Below, piece after piece: positions 23,901 through 38,900 of a stretch of 64,000 nucleotides of DNA. Position 1 is the first letter of the stretch. Every line of letters begins with the position of its first letter. Location: assembly GCA_030847615.1 (NCBI GenBank), contig JAUMIR010000004.1, forward strand, positions 84,909,001 through 84,973,000, given 5' to 3'. The notes beneath the pieces were generated by a model, which had not been told where the DNA came from, did not search any database, and worked only from the letters and a program-made list of their open reading frames with translations. The position numbers and the translations under genes are program-made. The stretch is from Gambelia wislizenii (Eukaryota; Chordata; Lepidosauria; Squamata; Crotaphytidae).

Positions 23901-26900
23901 ACAAATGACCTTTATTTTGACAAGACATTATTTTAGAGCCTTAAACTGTACTGAGCATTGGGTGAATCATGACATTCAACTTCAGATTGCATTGAAGGGA
24001 TAAGCCCTGGAAACCCACATCAGAACTAGTACTATAAGTAACAACTTGGACTGAAAATATATAGGAAATATATAAGGTTTACAAACTCATACAATCATAT
24101 TACATATTCAACTTCAGATTGGCATAGCTGTTTATCTGTCTGAAAATAAACAGCATAGTGTAAGAATATGCTTAATAACTGAGATTTTAATCATCCAGCC
24201 CTATTCAATCTCATTGTGCAACATTGCCTCATCAGTGACTTCCTGCATCCCAGTCACTTATGCACTGCCAGTGATTGAATCACTGGGAATGAAAGTGATA
24301 AAGGATGTGTTGAGGTTTTAATTACAGGGTCACTACATATGTGTGATCTGAGCTGAATAAACATTTTTGGGAATGAACTTAGTCTAAGTGCTTGTCTAGA
24401 TGGGCAATTTACCCCATCTTGCCCTTGCCTTGGAGCCCTGCAATCCTGACAATGCAGGGCACTTATCCTGTTTTGTGTCTGGGCAGTCCTTATAACCCGG
24501 GGGCAAAGATGGGGCCAAGACAGAGAGAACGCAGAATAGGGCCCATTAAACTGTTTTTTAAAAATGCTTGTTTAAATCTGCTCCTGCTGGCAAAAAAGCA
24601 GATCAGACCCTATGTGACTGCAGGAGCCTATTCTGACATGCCAGCCCTTTGCTGTAGCTGCTGGCTGCCTCACTCTTCCATAGCCAAGAAGGAGTCCTGC
24701 AGCATGTGACCAAGGCTGGTCACATGCAGGAGGCCTTACTCACATGCTGAAGGCTAGCTTCCTGTCTGCAGAGAGTGGGGCATGGGAGTGGTGGCTGCAG
24801 AGACTGGCTGGCATGCCAGTCTGGACTCCATCCTGCTCCGTGCATGTAACGGAGGAGAAACAGGCCTGCTCCATAGGCAGAACATGCCAGTAGGGAGCTG
24901 GCATATTCTGCCCATGTAGATGAGCCCAAAGTTAATGGAATATAACACTTAAATAATTTCCACTGATTCAACTGGTTTACATTTTGGTGAAGAAAAGACT
25001 GAGGAGTGACATGATTGCACTCTAAATACCTCAAGGGCTGCCACAAAGAGGAAGGAAAGGAATCTTGTAGGAAGTATACTAAGTCTATGAAAGCTTATGC
25101 TACAACTTCTTTCTGTCAGTTAGCCTCAAAAGTGCCACAAGATCCCTTTGCATACTGATATTCCAGACTAACACAACTATGTCTTTGAATTCTACAAAGA
25201 GGAGGGTGCAGGCTTGTTCTCTACTGCCTCAGAGGGTACAACTAGGTCAAATGGTTTTAAGTCACAGAAGAGTAGATTTTGATTGAACATTAGAAGGAAA
25301 TTCTTGACTGTGGGAGCGGTTTGGCAATGGAACCAATTGCCCAGAGAGGTGGTGGGGTCTTCTTCTCCAGATGTCTGCAAAAAGAAGCTAGACAGCTACC
25401 TGCTGGGGATGTTCTAGCTGGAGCTTTTGCACTGAGCAGGGGGTTGGACCTGATGATTCATAAGGCCCCTTCCAACTCTACAATTCTATGACGAACAATT
25501 GTATTGAGGTTATTGTATTTAAAATTCTGCTGGAAGTGAGGTATATGATACATGCATTCCAGATCAGAGCTTGGAGAAGTTACTGGTTTGGACTACCAGT
25601 CCCAGAATCTTCTTGCTAGTATGGTCACTGGCTGTGCTGGCAGGGGACTTCTGGAGGCTGTTAGTCCAAAGCAATAACTTTTCCAACTTTTCCAGATGCT
25701 TCAAACAGCAGATTTTAAACCAATATCTTTACAGGTTTGGTGCTACTTTTTCTGTCTTTTATTTAAAAGTTACATGAAAACTTACACTTACTGTTTATGA
25801 GTTCCATAGCCCCCAGGAAAGGTTGCTGCAGAAATGGCTACTATCACAGCAGGGAGGCCATAGCCACAAAAGTACATAGATATCTTCATTTTCTTGCTGG
25901 CACCACTGTAATTTGCAACTTTCAGATTCCTCACAATGATGTAGAGATTCACACCTTCCAAGAACATCCACACAAAACAAGCCAGGAAAAGATACTGCAA
26001 TATCCCAGCTATGATAGAACACAGCATCTGAATCAGAAACAGAAGAATCAAAAATAGGTTTTGAATGACTGCTAGAAGTCTACAAAGGAGCACTGCAGTG
26101 AAGCAAATCAGCACTCCAAGGAAACCCATCAGAGCAACAAAATATCTTAAGTTCCACAGAGGAATCAGAACAAAGTAACTCTACTGTACAATGCATAGAT
26201 GTACAAAAAGCATAATTTAAAAGAAAGGAGATAAGGCTTGTCAGAAACTAATGTATCTAGCCTGTCAAAAGGATTGACAGAAGAGACAATGGTCTTGACT
26301 ATGAGCAGTCTTCCTCAACTTGATGCCCTCCAGATGTGTTGGACTATATCTTGTTACTGGAGATGTAAGTGTATTGCAGTCCAATACTTCTGGAGGACAC
26401 CCAGCTTGAAAACCCTGAACAGGGTATATGAAGGGCCTATTCCTCATTCAGTCATAATGGTCATAGCACATTATACTGTTACTAGCTGGACCCAGCATAC
26501 CATACGCCGTTAACCCCCCCCAATGCCCAGTAGACATCATGACAACCCTGTAAGGTAGGCTGGCAGCTGAATTCACCCCCCCACCACTCACCCTCCCATC
26601 TCCAAAGTTGCCCCTCCTGCCTCCAAAGGCACCCCCTGTCGCCACTCGCTCCCCTGTTGCCACTTGCCCTCCCGCCTCCAAAGTTGCCCCCATCACCACT
26701 CGCTCCCCCATTGCTGCTCATCCTCCTGCTTCCAAAGTCACCCCCCCCGTCTCCAGAGTCCTCCCGTCACCACTGCTCCCCCATCATCACTTGCCCTCCT
26801 GTCTCCAAAGTCGCCCTTCCCACCTCCAAAGTCACCCCCTGCCATCACTTGTTCCCCTCATCACCACTTGCTCTCCCACCTCCAAAGTCACCCCCCTGTC

Positions 26901-29900
26901 ACCAAATTCGCCCCCCCTGTCTCCAAACTCAGCTCCCCATACTGCTGCCTGTGCTTGGGCCCATGGCATGCTATACACACATGTCACATCCCCACCATGC
27001 TACTCACACACCATCTGCAGCTGCCATGTTTACAAAGGATTTCACCTTCCACATGGTCCCGCCCCCAGTGTGCTGATTGGCTGCCCAACAGAGCTTTGAT
27101 TGGTTGGTCAGTTCCCTAAGCAGCCAATCAGCACACTGGAAACAGCAACATACCTAAGAGCAATATATAGAGAGATTACCAAAGTACCCAGGTTTGCAAG
27201 GGTTCTCTTATACTTTCTCCTGATTGTTCTCTTGCTACCACTCCTTTTCATTTTTGCTGGTTTCTCCTCCCTCATCCATTCAGTCTTTCTCTCTCCTCAC
27301 TCTCTTTTTAGGCAGCAGCACCTTTTCCCTCACTTACATTTAAACAATTTGGGAGGGGGGCTTCCAATGGAAGAAACATGTAGAAATGCCTACAGATCCA
27401 CTGGAGAACTGAACAACAGATCCACTGGAGAACTGAACAACAGATCCACTGGAGGACTGCATCAGTGTACTTTCTTTTCTCCCCCATAACTTTAGCAAAT
27501 TGATAAGGATGTCTATGTTACCTTCTGAATCAGCACCTTATTACCTAATCTGAAAGAAGTACAATATAATATAAAGAATTATGTGTCAGGATTATATCTT
27601 GAACCATTAGAGCAATCAGCTTCACTGTTATATTTTCTTGTCTCTATTCTGAAGAGATTATTAGACTCAGTTTGAATACTTTTGACTTGCTCAAATCAGA
27701 TGTGCTCACTCACTGATCCAAACAAATGTACACAACTCCACACATTAGAGTTAGTGCAAAGTATAAATTAGGGATGTAGGCTGAGGTTCTGCTGGGGAGT
27801 CACAAATGTGCAAGCACTGTCGTTATGGTGCTATGCTGTGATTCCTGTCTCAATCCCCCCAAGCTCCACTTACCAAGCAGCAGCCACTGTGATAGATGGG
27901 GATCTGTTCCCATCGATCAGGAAGCAGCTAACAGTCTCACCCCCTCCTATGAGCAATCTCTGCTATGACAGGCAGACATAGGGTCCCTATCACAATTTCC
28001 TCTTGTTCCAGCGATCGCTTGCATTGAGGGGAGGTGGGACTATCAGCCAGCTGCTTCCTGACTGAAAGAGGAACAGACCCACATTGATCGCAATGGCTGC
28101 TACCTGGGAAGTAGGGACTGGAGAACTTTTATGGTCCCTATGTATCCCCTAAACTAGAGGCTACAGTATGTAGGGATCATGAATATGAAACAGTCACCAG
28201 TGTGTCACTCTAGATTACACATTTGTAACTGCCCAACAGGATTGTGGCCAATATCTTTGCTTCTTTAAGTCTTGCACGTGAGAATAAATGTGTTTTGCAT
28301 ATTTTTGGTTTTGTTTATTTTGCATTTCAGAACTTTTTAATGAAAATTCACCCATCAATTGTTTTTTGTGAGAAATACATTACTTTTGTGTCAAATATGT
28401 TATCATGAACCTCCTCTTTTTTTTCCTAGTGGGGCTGCTGATGATAGGTTTTTCTGTGTGCAGGGTCAAAAAATCTCACACAGTTGATAAAATTTTTACA
28501 GGAATCTTCAAGTGCCAAGACATCTTTTTTCAATAAAGATAAGAACACTTAGGAAAATTCTTTATATCCCTAGTGTAAAGAGACTTACAATCCACTCCTG
28601 TGTCACTACAAGTAAATCAGGATTAACCATAAATAATTCAATATAGTTATCACCCAAAGAGAGAGAATTTGGAGCAAAAGCTGGCTGTGCAGACAAAACT
28701 GAGTTCCCTGGGTCACTGATAAGAACAAAACCTAACATGGGCTGTAAGATAATTGGACCTTGGAAGCATAAGGACTTAAACTCTCTGGTGGGCAGAGTAC
28801 CACCAACCTTCTTCCAAGAGGTGTTGAAATACCTTATTATATGTTTTATCTATTCCGATTATGAAGAGGAGGTCAGCAAAGAAGAGGCACAGGCTCAGCT
28901 GTAGGTGAATGAACGTGCTGCTGTTCTGGATGGAGTGGCAAAGGACAAATGTGACAATAGACAGGAAGAGGCAGACGACTGAGATGATCAATCCAATGTA
29001 GCTAATCATAGAAAGAATTAGATCTCCCTGTAACAAAGAAAGCTCTTCTCAGAACGAAAAATGGCCTTTGATAAGCAAGTTATTTTACACTTTATCTAAC
29101 TGAAACCAGGGGTCTATGCATCTGGGTCAGTCCCTGATCCATCTGCTGCCAGTCCCTGGAAAGAAAAAGAAAAAAAATTGTAGCCAATGGGCACATATGG
29201 GCACTGGGAGAAAAAGATGCTGGTCCCCAAAACCAGATAGCTTAAGAAGCACTAATTTACTTGATTTGGCTTACATATAAAGGAATAGCTCCTCAGCTGT
29301 TTTAAATCTCCCTAGCCAAATAAAATGCTGAGCTACTTGCTGAAATATTACAAATACATTATCACTTTAATATTTATACATCACATACAATATGAAATGA
29401 ATGACAGGATTGAATCCTGACTCATCACATATTGATTTTCAGAAGACCTCCAGCCTTTTGAAGCCAAAATTTGTTAGCATTGTTAACACATTGACTCAAG
29501 TTCTGGAGATCCCAAGTGCCCCTGAATTTCACATCAAGCAAAATTCAAAGTGAATGCAAGAGTTCAACTTCAGAAACTACATCTGAAAATTGTTGAAGGA
29601 AACAAAATGAGATTAAATAAGATTGGTGATGTTTTTCATAACATTTCATATACTTTTCTACCATATGAACCGTATCAACCTTTTCATCACTGATGGCCAC
29701 ATTCCATAATGGAAGGAAAAGGGGTAGAAAAGTTACAAGAAGTGCATACCCTCCAAGATTTCACGGAGCAACATCAGAATGTGGTCAAGATGACAAAAGT
29801 TATTAATGAGGTAGATCACACAAGCCAGGAGGGGCTGCAGCAGTTTGTTTTCACCTGAGTCTACTCAAAAGTGAAATATTCTGTCCCCTCCTCTCCTCTC

Positions 29901-32900
29901 CCCACCACTGAGTTACTTCTACACTTTGAACTCAGTTTACAGCAACTGACAGAAGCTGAGAATGAAGGGGAAAGGTGGGAAGAGGAGAGAGGAACTGGGA
30001 ACTTACAACTGAAAAAGTGAGATGACAAAGAATTAATCGGGACTCTTCCTGCCAAATCAGGACAGTTGGGTGGTACGTAAGTGTGCATGGAGGCACACAA
30101 CCACTCTACTTGACTTGGGGACATACATTCACCCACCCCCCTGCAATTGCCATCAAGATCACTGCTACTGCTAGTAGTGGAAGGGTAATGAAAGCAAGGT
30201 CACTGAGGGATGGAAAAGGCTTTTGCCCTCAGCAATAAGCTCCATCAAAATTGCTGTTTTTCCATCATAAATAGCAGCTGGAAAATGGCAGTTTCAGAAG
30301 CCAGGAAACAGCAGCTTTTCCTCTGCAGTTCTGTTGATCAGCTGGACTGCAGGGGAAAGCAGGTAAGGTCTTGCTAGCTTCAAAGGCTGCCCAAGGAGTA
30401 CTGGATGGCTCCTTGTAGCCAAAGGACTGAAGGTTGTGCACTGCTGCATTAGACCCTGTTTTACTCTGATTCCTAATAAAATCTCAATATATCCAAACTT
30501 TCATCAGCTCAGTCATTTCTGTATTCCAGAGACAGGGACATAAATAATGAAGGGAGAAAAATCTGAAACATTTCAATAAGAATTGTATACAAATGGACAA
30601 AATTTCCAGAAGGGTAATCATATCAGTCTATTGCAGGGAAAAATAACAGCAAAGAATCCTCTTGCAAGACTAACAAATTTAGTCTGGCATAGGATTTGTG
30701 GAGAACCAGTGTGGTATATTGGTCAGAGTGTTGGGCTAGGACTCTGGGAAACTAAGGTTCAAATCCCCACTCAGAGATGGAAACCCACTGGGTGACCTTG
30801 GGCAAGTCATGCTTTCTCAGCCTCAGAGGGAGGCAATGGCAAACCACTTCTGAACAAATCTTGTCAAGAAACCTTCATGATAGGTTTGCCTTAGGGTCTC
30901 TGTAAGTTGGAAATGTCTTAAAGACACACAGCAACAGGATTTTGTGGACCACAGTCTACCATGTCAGTCAATAAAGCATATGCTGCTGCAAAGTTGTTAG
31001 TCTTCAAGGTGCCACAGGACACTTGGTTGGTTTGTGATCTACTTCTCCACGTCTACCCTCAATGACAGTTTCAGAAGTGTATACCTAAGCTGTGGATGCA
31101 AAAATGCAGGAAAAAATGAAAGAATATGCAAGATAATAATTAATGGATTGTCATTGGTTGAGCTGTCCTTGTTTTCTACAACTGGAGAATCAAGGCATTT
31201 TCTAACCTAAATCTCACATACCTGGTTAGGAGTGGTGGCCATCAGCACAGCAAAATTGGACAGGTACTGACAGCTGCATTCTGAATGAGTAACGTTAGAG
31301 TATAGATAATGGCAGCCCTCAGGGGACCAGGTGCGGCTCCTGCTTGAAGAATTCCAGTGGACACAAATAACCTTTTCCTGTGGAATTTTATCCTGTAGGG
31401 GAAGAGAATAATTGAAGGGAAAAAGTAGAAAGTCCATGTCCACATGCTTTCCACTAATGTCCAAATTGTTGTTGTATGCCTTCAAGTTGTTTCCTGCTTA
31501 CAGCAAATCTAAGGTAAACCTATCACAGGGTTTTCTTGGCAGAATTTGTTCAGGGGGGTTTGCCCATGCCTTCTTCTGAAGCTAAGGGAGCGTGACCTGC
31601 CCGAGGTCACCCAATGAGTTTCCATGGCTGAGCAGGGATTCAAACCCTGGTCTCCCTTTGTCCTAGTCCAACACTCAAACCACTACACCATCTAGGCTCT
31701 CAAAGTCCAAATTGTTGTTGTGTTGTTGTCATGTGCCTTCAAATCATTTCTGATTTATGGCAATGCTAAGGCATACCTATCATGGGGTTTTCTTGGCAAG
31801 ATTTGTTCAGATGGGGTTTGCCTTTGCCTTCCTCTGAGTACGCTGAAACAGTACAATTTGCCTAAGGTCACCCTGTGGGTTCCCATGGCTGAGCAAGGAT
31901 TCGAACCCTGGGCTCCAGAGTCATAGTCTACACCATGATGCCTCTAATTAGGGCCCACTTAATTAATATTAATATTAAAATTAGTAGAAAAGAAATGAAA
32001 GGCAAGTGAAAGAACTACATGACTGATGACCAGCCTATGTCTGCTATACATCTGACAGGCAGAGAGCAAAGCTTGGATCACAACTGGGAGTTCAGCTGAG
32101 AACATTTGTCCAGCTCTAAATTTTCCTTGTCATTCAGGTTCTCTGCCAGGTTTGATAATTCCTTGATTTGACATTTCCCAGATCTCCCCTACAGACTCCA
32201 TTTACACACCTTAAGGTGATGAAAAGTGAGGTTGATAGGGCTGGAAATGCTCCTTGTCAAGCTGCTGGTGGAAGCGGTTACTACCCTGGAGTTCACATGA
32301 ATGTTTTCCAGCACTTCGTTGCTTGACAGAGTCTCATTCTGCAAGAAAGTCCCTTCTGCTTGGAGCGATCCCAGCCCACTGTATGATATAAAAGCCACAG
32401 CAATAGGACCTGTGGAAGATCAGGGACAGAAAAAGGAAGGCATACATTATTTTCCAAATACGGGCTACATCTTGCTAACAAAGGAAACAGAGTAGAGATA
32501 TCCACATTTACTTCTGAAAGCAGCTAGAGGCATATTGGCAAAGTGGGTATGGGAAATGGTGAATGTCCCACTGCAACAAGGGAACTTTCCTTACAGCCTA
32601 AAAGAGGCTGTGGTGAGGCCGTTACTTAAAAAAAAAAAAAAAGGAAAAGGAAATAAAAGGCCTCCCTGGATCCCACTATTCTTGCCATTACATCCCATTT
32701 AGACTACTACAATGCACTCTTTTGTGATCTCATGGTGTTGTTTTAACGCCATTTTTGACACATCTGATAATCTCCATTGTCTCTTTGCTGCCAAGAACTG
32801 CTATAATGGGCACAAAAGACACCTACTTGGACCTCTTTGGGAAATTCTGTTCAAGAGTCAAGTGCATCCATTCCTTGCAAAGCTACTTGAGTTGCTGGAA

Positions 32901-35900
32901 CCTTTTACTGGTCTACATGGCAAGGTGGGATGAATGTAGAGATATGCTAGAACAATTTAGTGTCAGCAAATTCTGATATGACCTGAACAGATTTGTTCTG
33001 CACTTTTCTAATTAAAGCGTAGGTCTTGCCTTGGCTCAAAAACTATATCCTTTATCCTCAAAAACTATATTGAGTATAAATATACTCAAAATGTATATTT
33101 TGAGAGAAAAAGACAATGCAGAGCTGGGATGGAATGGATTTAATACATGTAAAAGTAACTTGAAGTCTATTGTTAATGGCGTTCAGGTTGAATGCTTGTC
33201 AGCTAACCTGGAAGAAGGAAATGCCAGGAAGTGGCTAATATAGACTGGCCCCTGCTTCCCTTCATAATCCCCCAAAACTTTTACATTCATTTCCTTTTTG
33301 TAGAATTGATTTGGCTGCTATTTTTGCCCAAAGGTCTCAAGGACCTTTTGAACAAAACAGATGGTTCCTTCAGTTTAGCACTTACAGCAGTTAGGAGATT
33401 TTCAGACTACACTGTTATAGTGTTACTATTCCACTTTAACCGCTCTGGCTTCCTCCTGTAGAATTCTGGGATTTGTAGTTTAGTGAGGCCTAAGAACTCT
33501 CTTGCTGAGAGTTGTAAATGCCCCTCCCTAAACTGCAAATCCCAGGATTCAAGAGGAGGCAGCCATAGCAAATAAAGTGGAATAGTAACACTATAGCAGT
33601 GTTGTCTGAAAATTCCCTTAGTGTCTGCATGCCTGTTTGGCATTCTTCAAAGCTTAAAAAAGATGAGAGACTTTCTGATTTGTTATCTTAAATATTTGCA
33701 CAAATGTTGCCTGATAAATTAGCAAAAATCATACCTTTGCCAAGATTTTTTAATTAATATTTTTATTAAACATATTAATCATATAGATTTACACTCATAT
33801 TTTCCATTATCCAGTTTTTAACAATTTTCAATTCTTCTCATAATCTTCATGTTTGTACATATTATATAAACATATATATGTATGTTCATTATTTTCTCCA
33901 CTCATATGAAGTGTTAAATTATAAAACAGTAATTAATTTAGCTTAAGGTAAGTTAGATAAAAAAAATTCTATGACTTCCTTGAATTATGGTACATTTGGA
34001 ATATTCAATAATCATCAAACTAATAATACTAATTCCGATTTGTCATTTATTATTCACATTTTCTTTGCTATATTTTCCCTATATAATTTTTTCTCAAGAA
34101 CATTTTGTACTAAGTTCCATCAGCCCCCTTTTTTAATCTCCTTTCTAATTCTTCATTAATATTAACACGTATCATATCAGTAATAAATATTGTCTATCAA
34201 GAGCCATCTCTTCTCCCCTCCAGTATTTTATTACTGGTTCCCATTTTTCTAAAGACTTTTCCTTATGTACATTGTGTATTTTTGCTGTTAATATATCTAA
34301 ATCCAACATTTCTTGGACCTTCAGCAAACCACTCAGATATTGTTGGAGACTTAGATGTTTTCCATTTCTGTGCTATTGTAACCCTGGCTGCTGATATTAA
34401 GTATAACGTAATTTTCCACTACTTTGATTCAATTTCTATCCCCATTGTATTAGTCATATTTAACAAACAAAAAAAGTTCTGGTTTAGCTGTAATTTGAAT
34501 TTGTAATAACTGCTCAATAATTTTATGTATTTTCCCCCAAAATTTTAAAATTACTTTACAGCTCCACCACATATGCAGTAGCAATCCCATGTTTTCATGA
34601 CATTTCCAACATTGGTTGTTAATTGAGTTGTTTATTTTATTAAGTCTAAATGGAGTGTAATACCACCTATGGGTAATTTTCAAATAGTTTTCTTTTAAAT
34701 TTTGACATAAGGTAAATTTGTTAACTTTTTTTCCTAGCGTTTTCCCATGCTTCAATCTCTAAAGGGTATCCCAGATCTTGAGCCCATTAAATCATATTTT
34801 TAAAAAATATTTTCCATTTCTAATGTTCTGCTTAACAAGAACTTATATGATTTAGTAATTTTCTTCATCTCTTGCTCTGTCCAAATGATCTTGTCTAGTT
34901 TGTTCTCTTCATTTTCAATATCATTTGTTTTTAAATCTTCCAAAAATCTGTTTTTCAGTTGGCCATAGTTAAACCAATTAATCTTACAGAATTCTTCTAT
35001 TTGCTCTCTTGATTTTATCGTAAGTTTACCCTCTTGATCTCTCATTACCAATTCTTTATATTTCAACCAATATTTTGTTGTTTTCCATCTATATTGAAAG
35101 GCCTCTTGGGGTGAGGTCCATAGTGGTTTTTTATTATAAAATGTGTTCTTTATTTTTTTTTCTATATTAGTAAAAGTGCTCTCCTTAAAAGATGATTATT
35201 GAAATCTTTATTCAATTCTTCTTTATCATAGCAGAGATATGCATGCCAACCAAATCTAATATTATGGCCTTCTATCTCTAATAATTTTTTGTTGTTTAAT
35301 CTGATCCAATCTTGGATCCAAGTTAGAGCAGCAGCATAATAATAAGTTTTCAAATCAGGCATACCGCAGCCACCTCTTATCCTTCATCAATGAGGTGTTC
35401 CCATTTAATCCCAGGTCTTTTATCTGCCCAGATGAAATTTCTCAGGTCTTTCTCCCATTCTATATTTTTTTTTCATTTATTATAATAGGAAGATTTTGGA
35501 ATAGGAACAGCATTTTTGGCAAAACTGACATCTTACATGCTGCTATCTTACCTAAAATTGACAAATTAATTTTTTTTCTATCTGGTCATGTCTGATTTGA
35601 TTTCTTTCCAAATTCTTATATAATTGTTTTCAAATGAGTCTAAATTCCTCTTCATTTTCCACAGACCTAGATATCTCACCTTCTTTTCAACTTTACACCC
35701 TGATTTCTTGTATAATATCGTTTCTTCTTGTTCATTCATATTTTTTGTTAGTATGATTGATTTTTCTCTATTAATTTTAAACCTTGAATATTTTCCAAAT
35801 TCTATTACTGTTTTCATGAGTTCTTCAACTTGATCTATCGGGTTTTCAAAAAAGATAATGAGATCATCTGCAAAAGCTCTCAACTTAAAAGTTTGTCCTT

Positions 35901-38900
35901 TCACTTTGACCCCTGGGAGATGCATGTTATTTCTTATATTCCTATTAAGAACTTCAAAAATTAGGATAAATATGAGAGGAGATAGGGGACAACCTTGTCT
36001 AGTACCCTTATTGACTTTTATTGGACTTGATTTTTCACCATTGATAATTAGTTGCACTTTCTGGTTACTATAGATCTGTTCTATCTTTTTATTAATTAAA
36101 GGTGTTCCCCAGTTCCATCCTTCTTATTACCTCCATTATGAAGTCCCAGCAAACGTTATCAAATGCCTTTTCAGTGTCTGTGAAAAGCATTGCCATTTTC
36201 TTTTTGTTATGCATTTCAAAGTATTCTATAAGGTTCAAAACCAGTCTTATGTTATTTCTGATTTGTCTTCTGGGGAAAAAAACATTTTGATCTTCATGGA
36301 TTATATCTACTAAGATGCTTTTCAGTCTATCAGCCCATATTGTGGTATATATTTTATAATCTAAATACAGAAGCGATATTGGTCTATAATTTGAAACCTC
36401 TTTCCTGTCTTTCCCTACTTTTGGTATGAGTGATATATTAGCCATAGTCCACGTATCTGGAATCCCTTTTTCTTCCACCTTTTTGAATACTTTGTATAAT
36501 GGTATAACAATTTTGTCTTCTAATAGTTTATAATAAAGAGCAGAAAAGCCATCTGGACCTGGTGCTTTGTTAGATTTCAGTTTTCTTATTGCTATGGATA
36601 TCTCTGCTAGTGAGATTGGTTCATTGAGTTTCTTTTGTTTTTCTGATGTTATTTTGAGTATATTTTGTTCTTCTAGGTAAGTCTTCATTTGCTCTATTTC
36701 TTCCTCTTTTAACTTGTCTTCTTCAGATAGTTTTTTTGCAATATTCATAAAAAGTTATTATCTCTTTTTGGTTTGTAATTATCTTATCTTTACTGTTTAT
36801 TTGTATTATTAATTTTTTTCCACAATCTTTTTTCAGTTTATGAGAAAGCCATTTCCCCGATTTATTTGCATTTTCAAAATTCTTTTATTTAATTCTTTTC
36901 AGGTTTCTTTCAATTATTGTCAAATTTCCCATATTTATCTGTTTTTGTATTAACTTTATTTCTTGTAAAATCTTTTCTTTATTTGGGTTTTTTCTTAATT
37001 TTTTTCTTTCCTTTCTAATTGTTTAATTAGATATCTTTCTCTATCCAATCTTAATCTCTTTATTTCCACACCCTGTTTAATCAACACACCTCAGATCACT
37101 GCTTTACTGGCATTTCAGGTTAATCTAGCTTGACAATCCTGTGTTGTGTTTTCTTTAAAATATAATTTTATATCTTTCTTCAATTTTTCTAAAAATTTTC
37201 CATCTCTCAATAGATTTTCATTTAGTCTCCAATAATATGATCTTTGCATACTTTCTAGTTTAATCTGAAAGTTATGGTACAAAATTGTTTTTGTTAATAT
37301 GTCCATGTCTATTATAAATGACAATAAATGTTTGGATGCTAACATTAAATCAATTCTTGACATGGTTTTAAACCTTTCAGAGGAAAAAGGTAAAGCCTTT
37401 TTTGGTTTTGTGTTTAATGGACCAAATGTCTTTCACATTTAAATCTTCTTTTAGATCAAAAGAGCTCCCTGGTAACTTCCCTTGAAATATTGAATTTATC
37501 TTTATTGTTCTGTCTAGTTTTGGATTTATTACTCCGTTAAAATCTCCCAAGATTATTCAGTTGCTTTTGTCCAAGTTCTCCAGTCTTCTATGTAGATCTT
37601 TATAAAAAGTTTCTTGGTTTAAATTTGGTGCATAAATCCTAATTATTACTACATTTTTTTTATCTTGAAGGGATATTTCCACTCCAATTATTTGTCCACT
37701 TTCATCTTTAAATAATTCAGTTGTCTCATATTTTTTGTTTACATATAGGGCATACTCCTCTTTTCTTTTTATTTCTCAGTGCCGAGTAGAAAAGATTTCC
37801 TAGTTTTGGGTTAAAAATCTAATGTCTTCTTTTATTCTCGACTCTTGTATACATATTATATCCAATTTTAATCTCTCTAATATATGAAAAACTTGTCTTC
37901 TTTTGTATTGTGAGTTCAATCCTTTTACATCCCAAGATGTTATTTTAAAAGATTAAAGAAGACTGAATGGACAGGGTGGGTGGAGACTCAGATCAAGGCT
38001 TTATACCGTGCAAAATACTCATACCATGAATTTATATATTTTATTAGAGGAGAAAGAAAGGTAAAATGCATGGAAATTGATAGCTTATTTAAAACTGATA
38101 GCTTTTAAGACGTATAGGACAATTAAAATAGAAAGACTGAGATACCCATGGAAAACTCAGCAGGCATAGGTGTACCACCATTGGGATTTCCTGCCAGATT
38201 TAACAGCTAATACAGCATAGAAAGAGGGAGAAACTCTGGATCTCATATCATATGAAGATGAGCATCGTGCAATAGCATACCTTTGATGGCATTGTCAGCA
38301 ACTGCTTTGGGATGAATAGTCATTCGGTCTCCTTGAGCTTCTAAACTGAATGCTTCATTTTCAGAAATCAATTCTTCACTGATAAGATTTGTTTGGATTA
38401 CTAAAACGAGTAAAAGAGAAACATGAATTCTGGCATACACAGGTAAGACATACAGGAGTCCCTCAGTTATCTGATGGGTAAGGGACCAGACCACTGTCAG
38501 AAAATAGAATCGGTTGAAAAGTGAAATCCATTTTTTGTTAGCTTCAAATGCATTTTGGCTGCCGAAAAACATAAATAACACACTATATATTACTTTTGAA
38601 TGTGTGCAAAAGATAAATTAGCACACTATACACACAGACAAACACACGCACACACAAAGAAAAATGAACAAAAGCTTACCTTTAATTTCCTTTAATGTCT
38701 TTAATGAGATGTGCGTGATATATTAACATACCTGCAGTATCCAAATGGGTTTTTAAAATAGTTTTCTTTCAGAGGATATGGTAAATTATGTCTTATTGCT
38801 TTTTTTTGTGAAGGAAACAACTAGACAAAACTGAAGCAAGCACAGGAGGAGCTCTGCAATTTCTGGGAGTAATAATACTCACGTTTTCTTTCAAAACAAG

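Noticed and set aside
26028..26129. Hydrophobic open frame upstream of the TM3 exon
   Set aside because: The acceptor at 26028-26029 and the family alignment place the exon start at 26027. The upstream frame is intron read-through.
26608..27119. Overlapping Pro/Ser-rich open frames on the + strand (139-163 codons)
   Set aside because: Open in three frames because of the C-rich minisatellite; no splice sites, start context or similarity.
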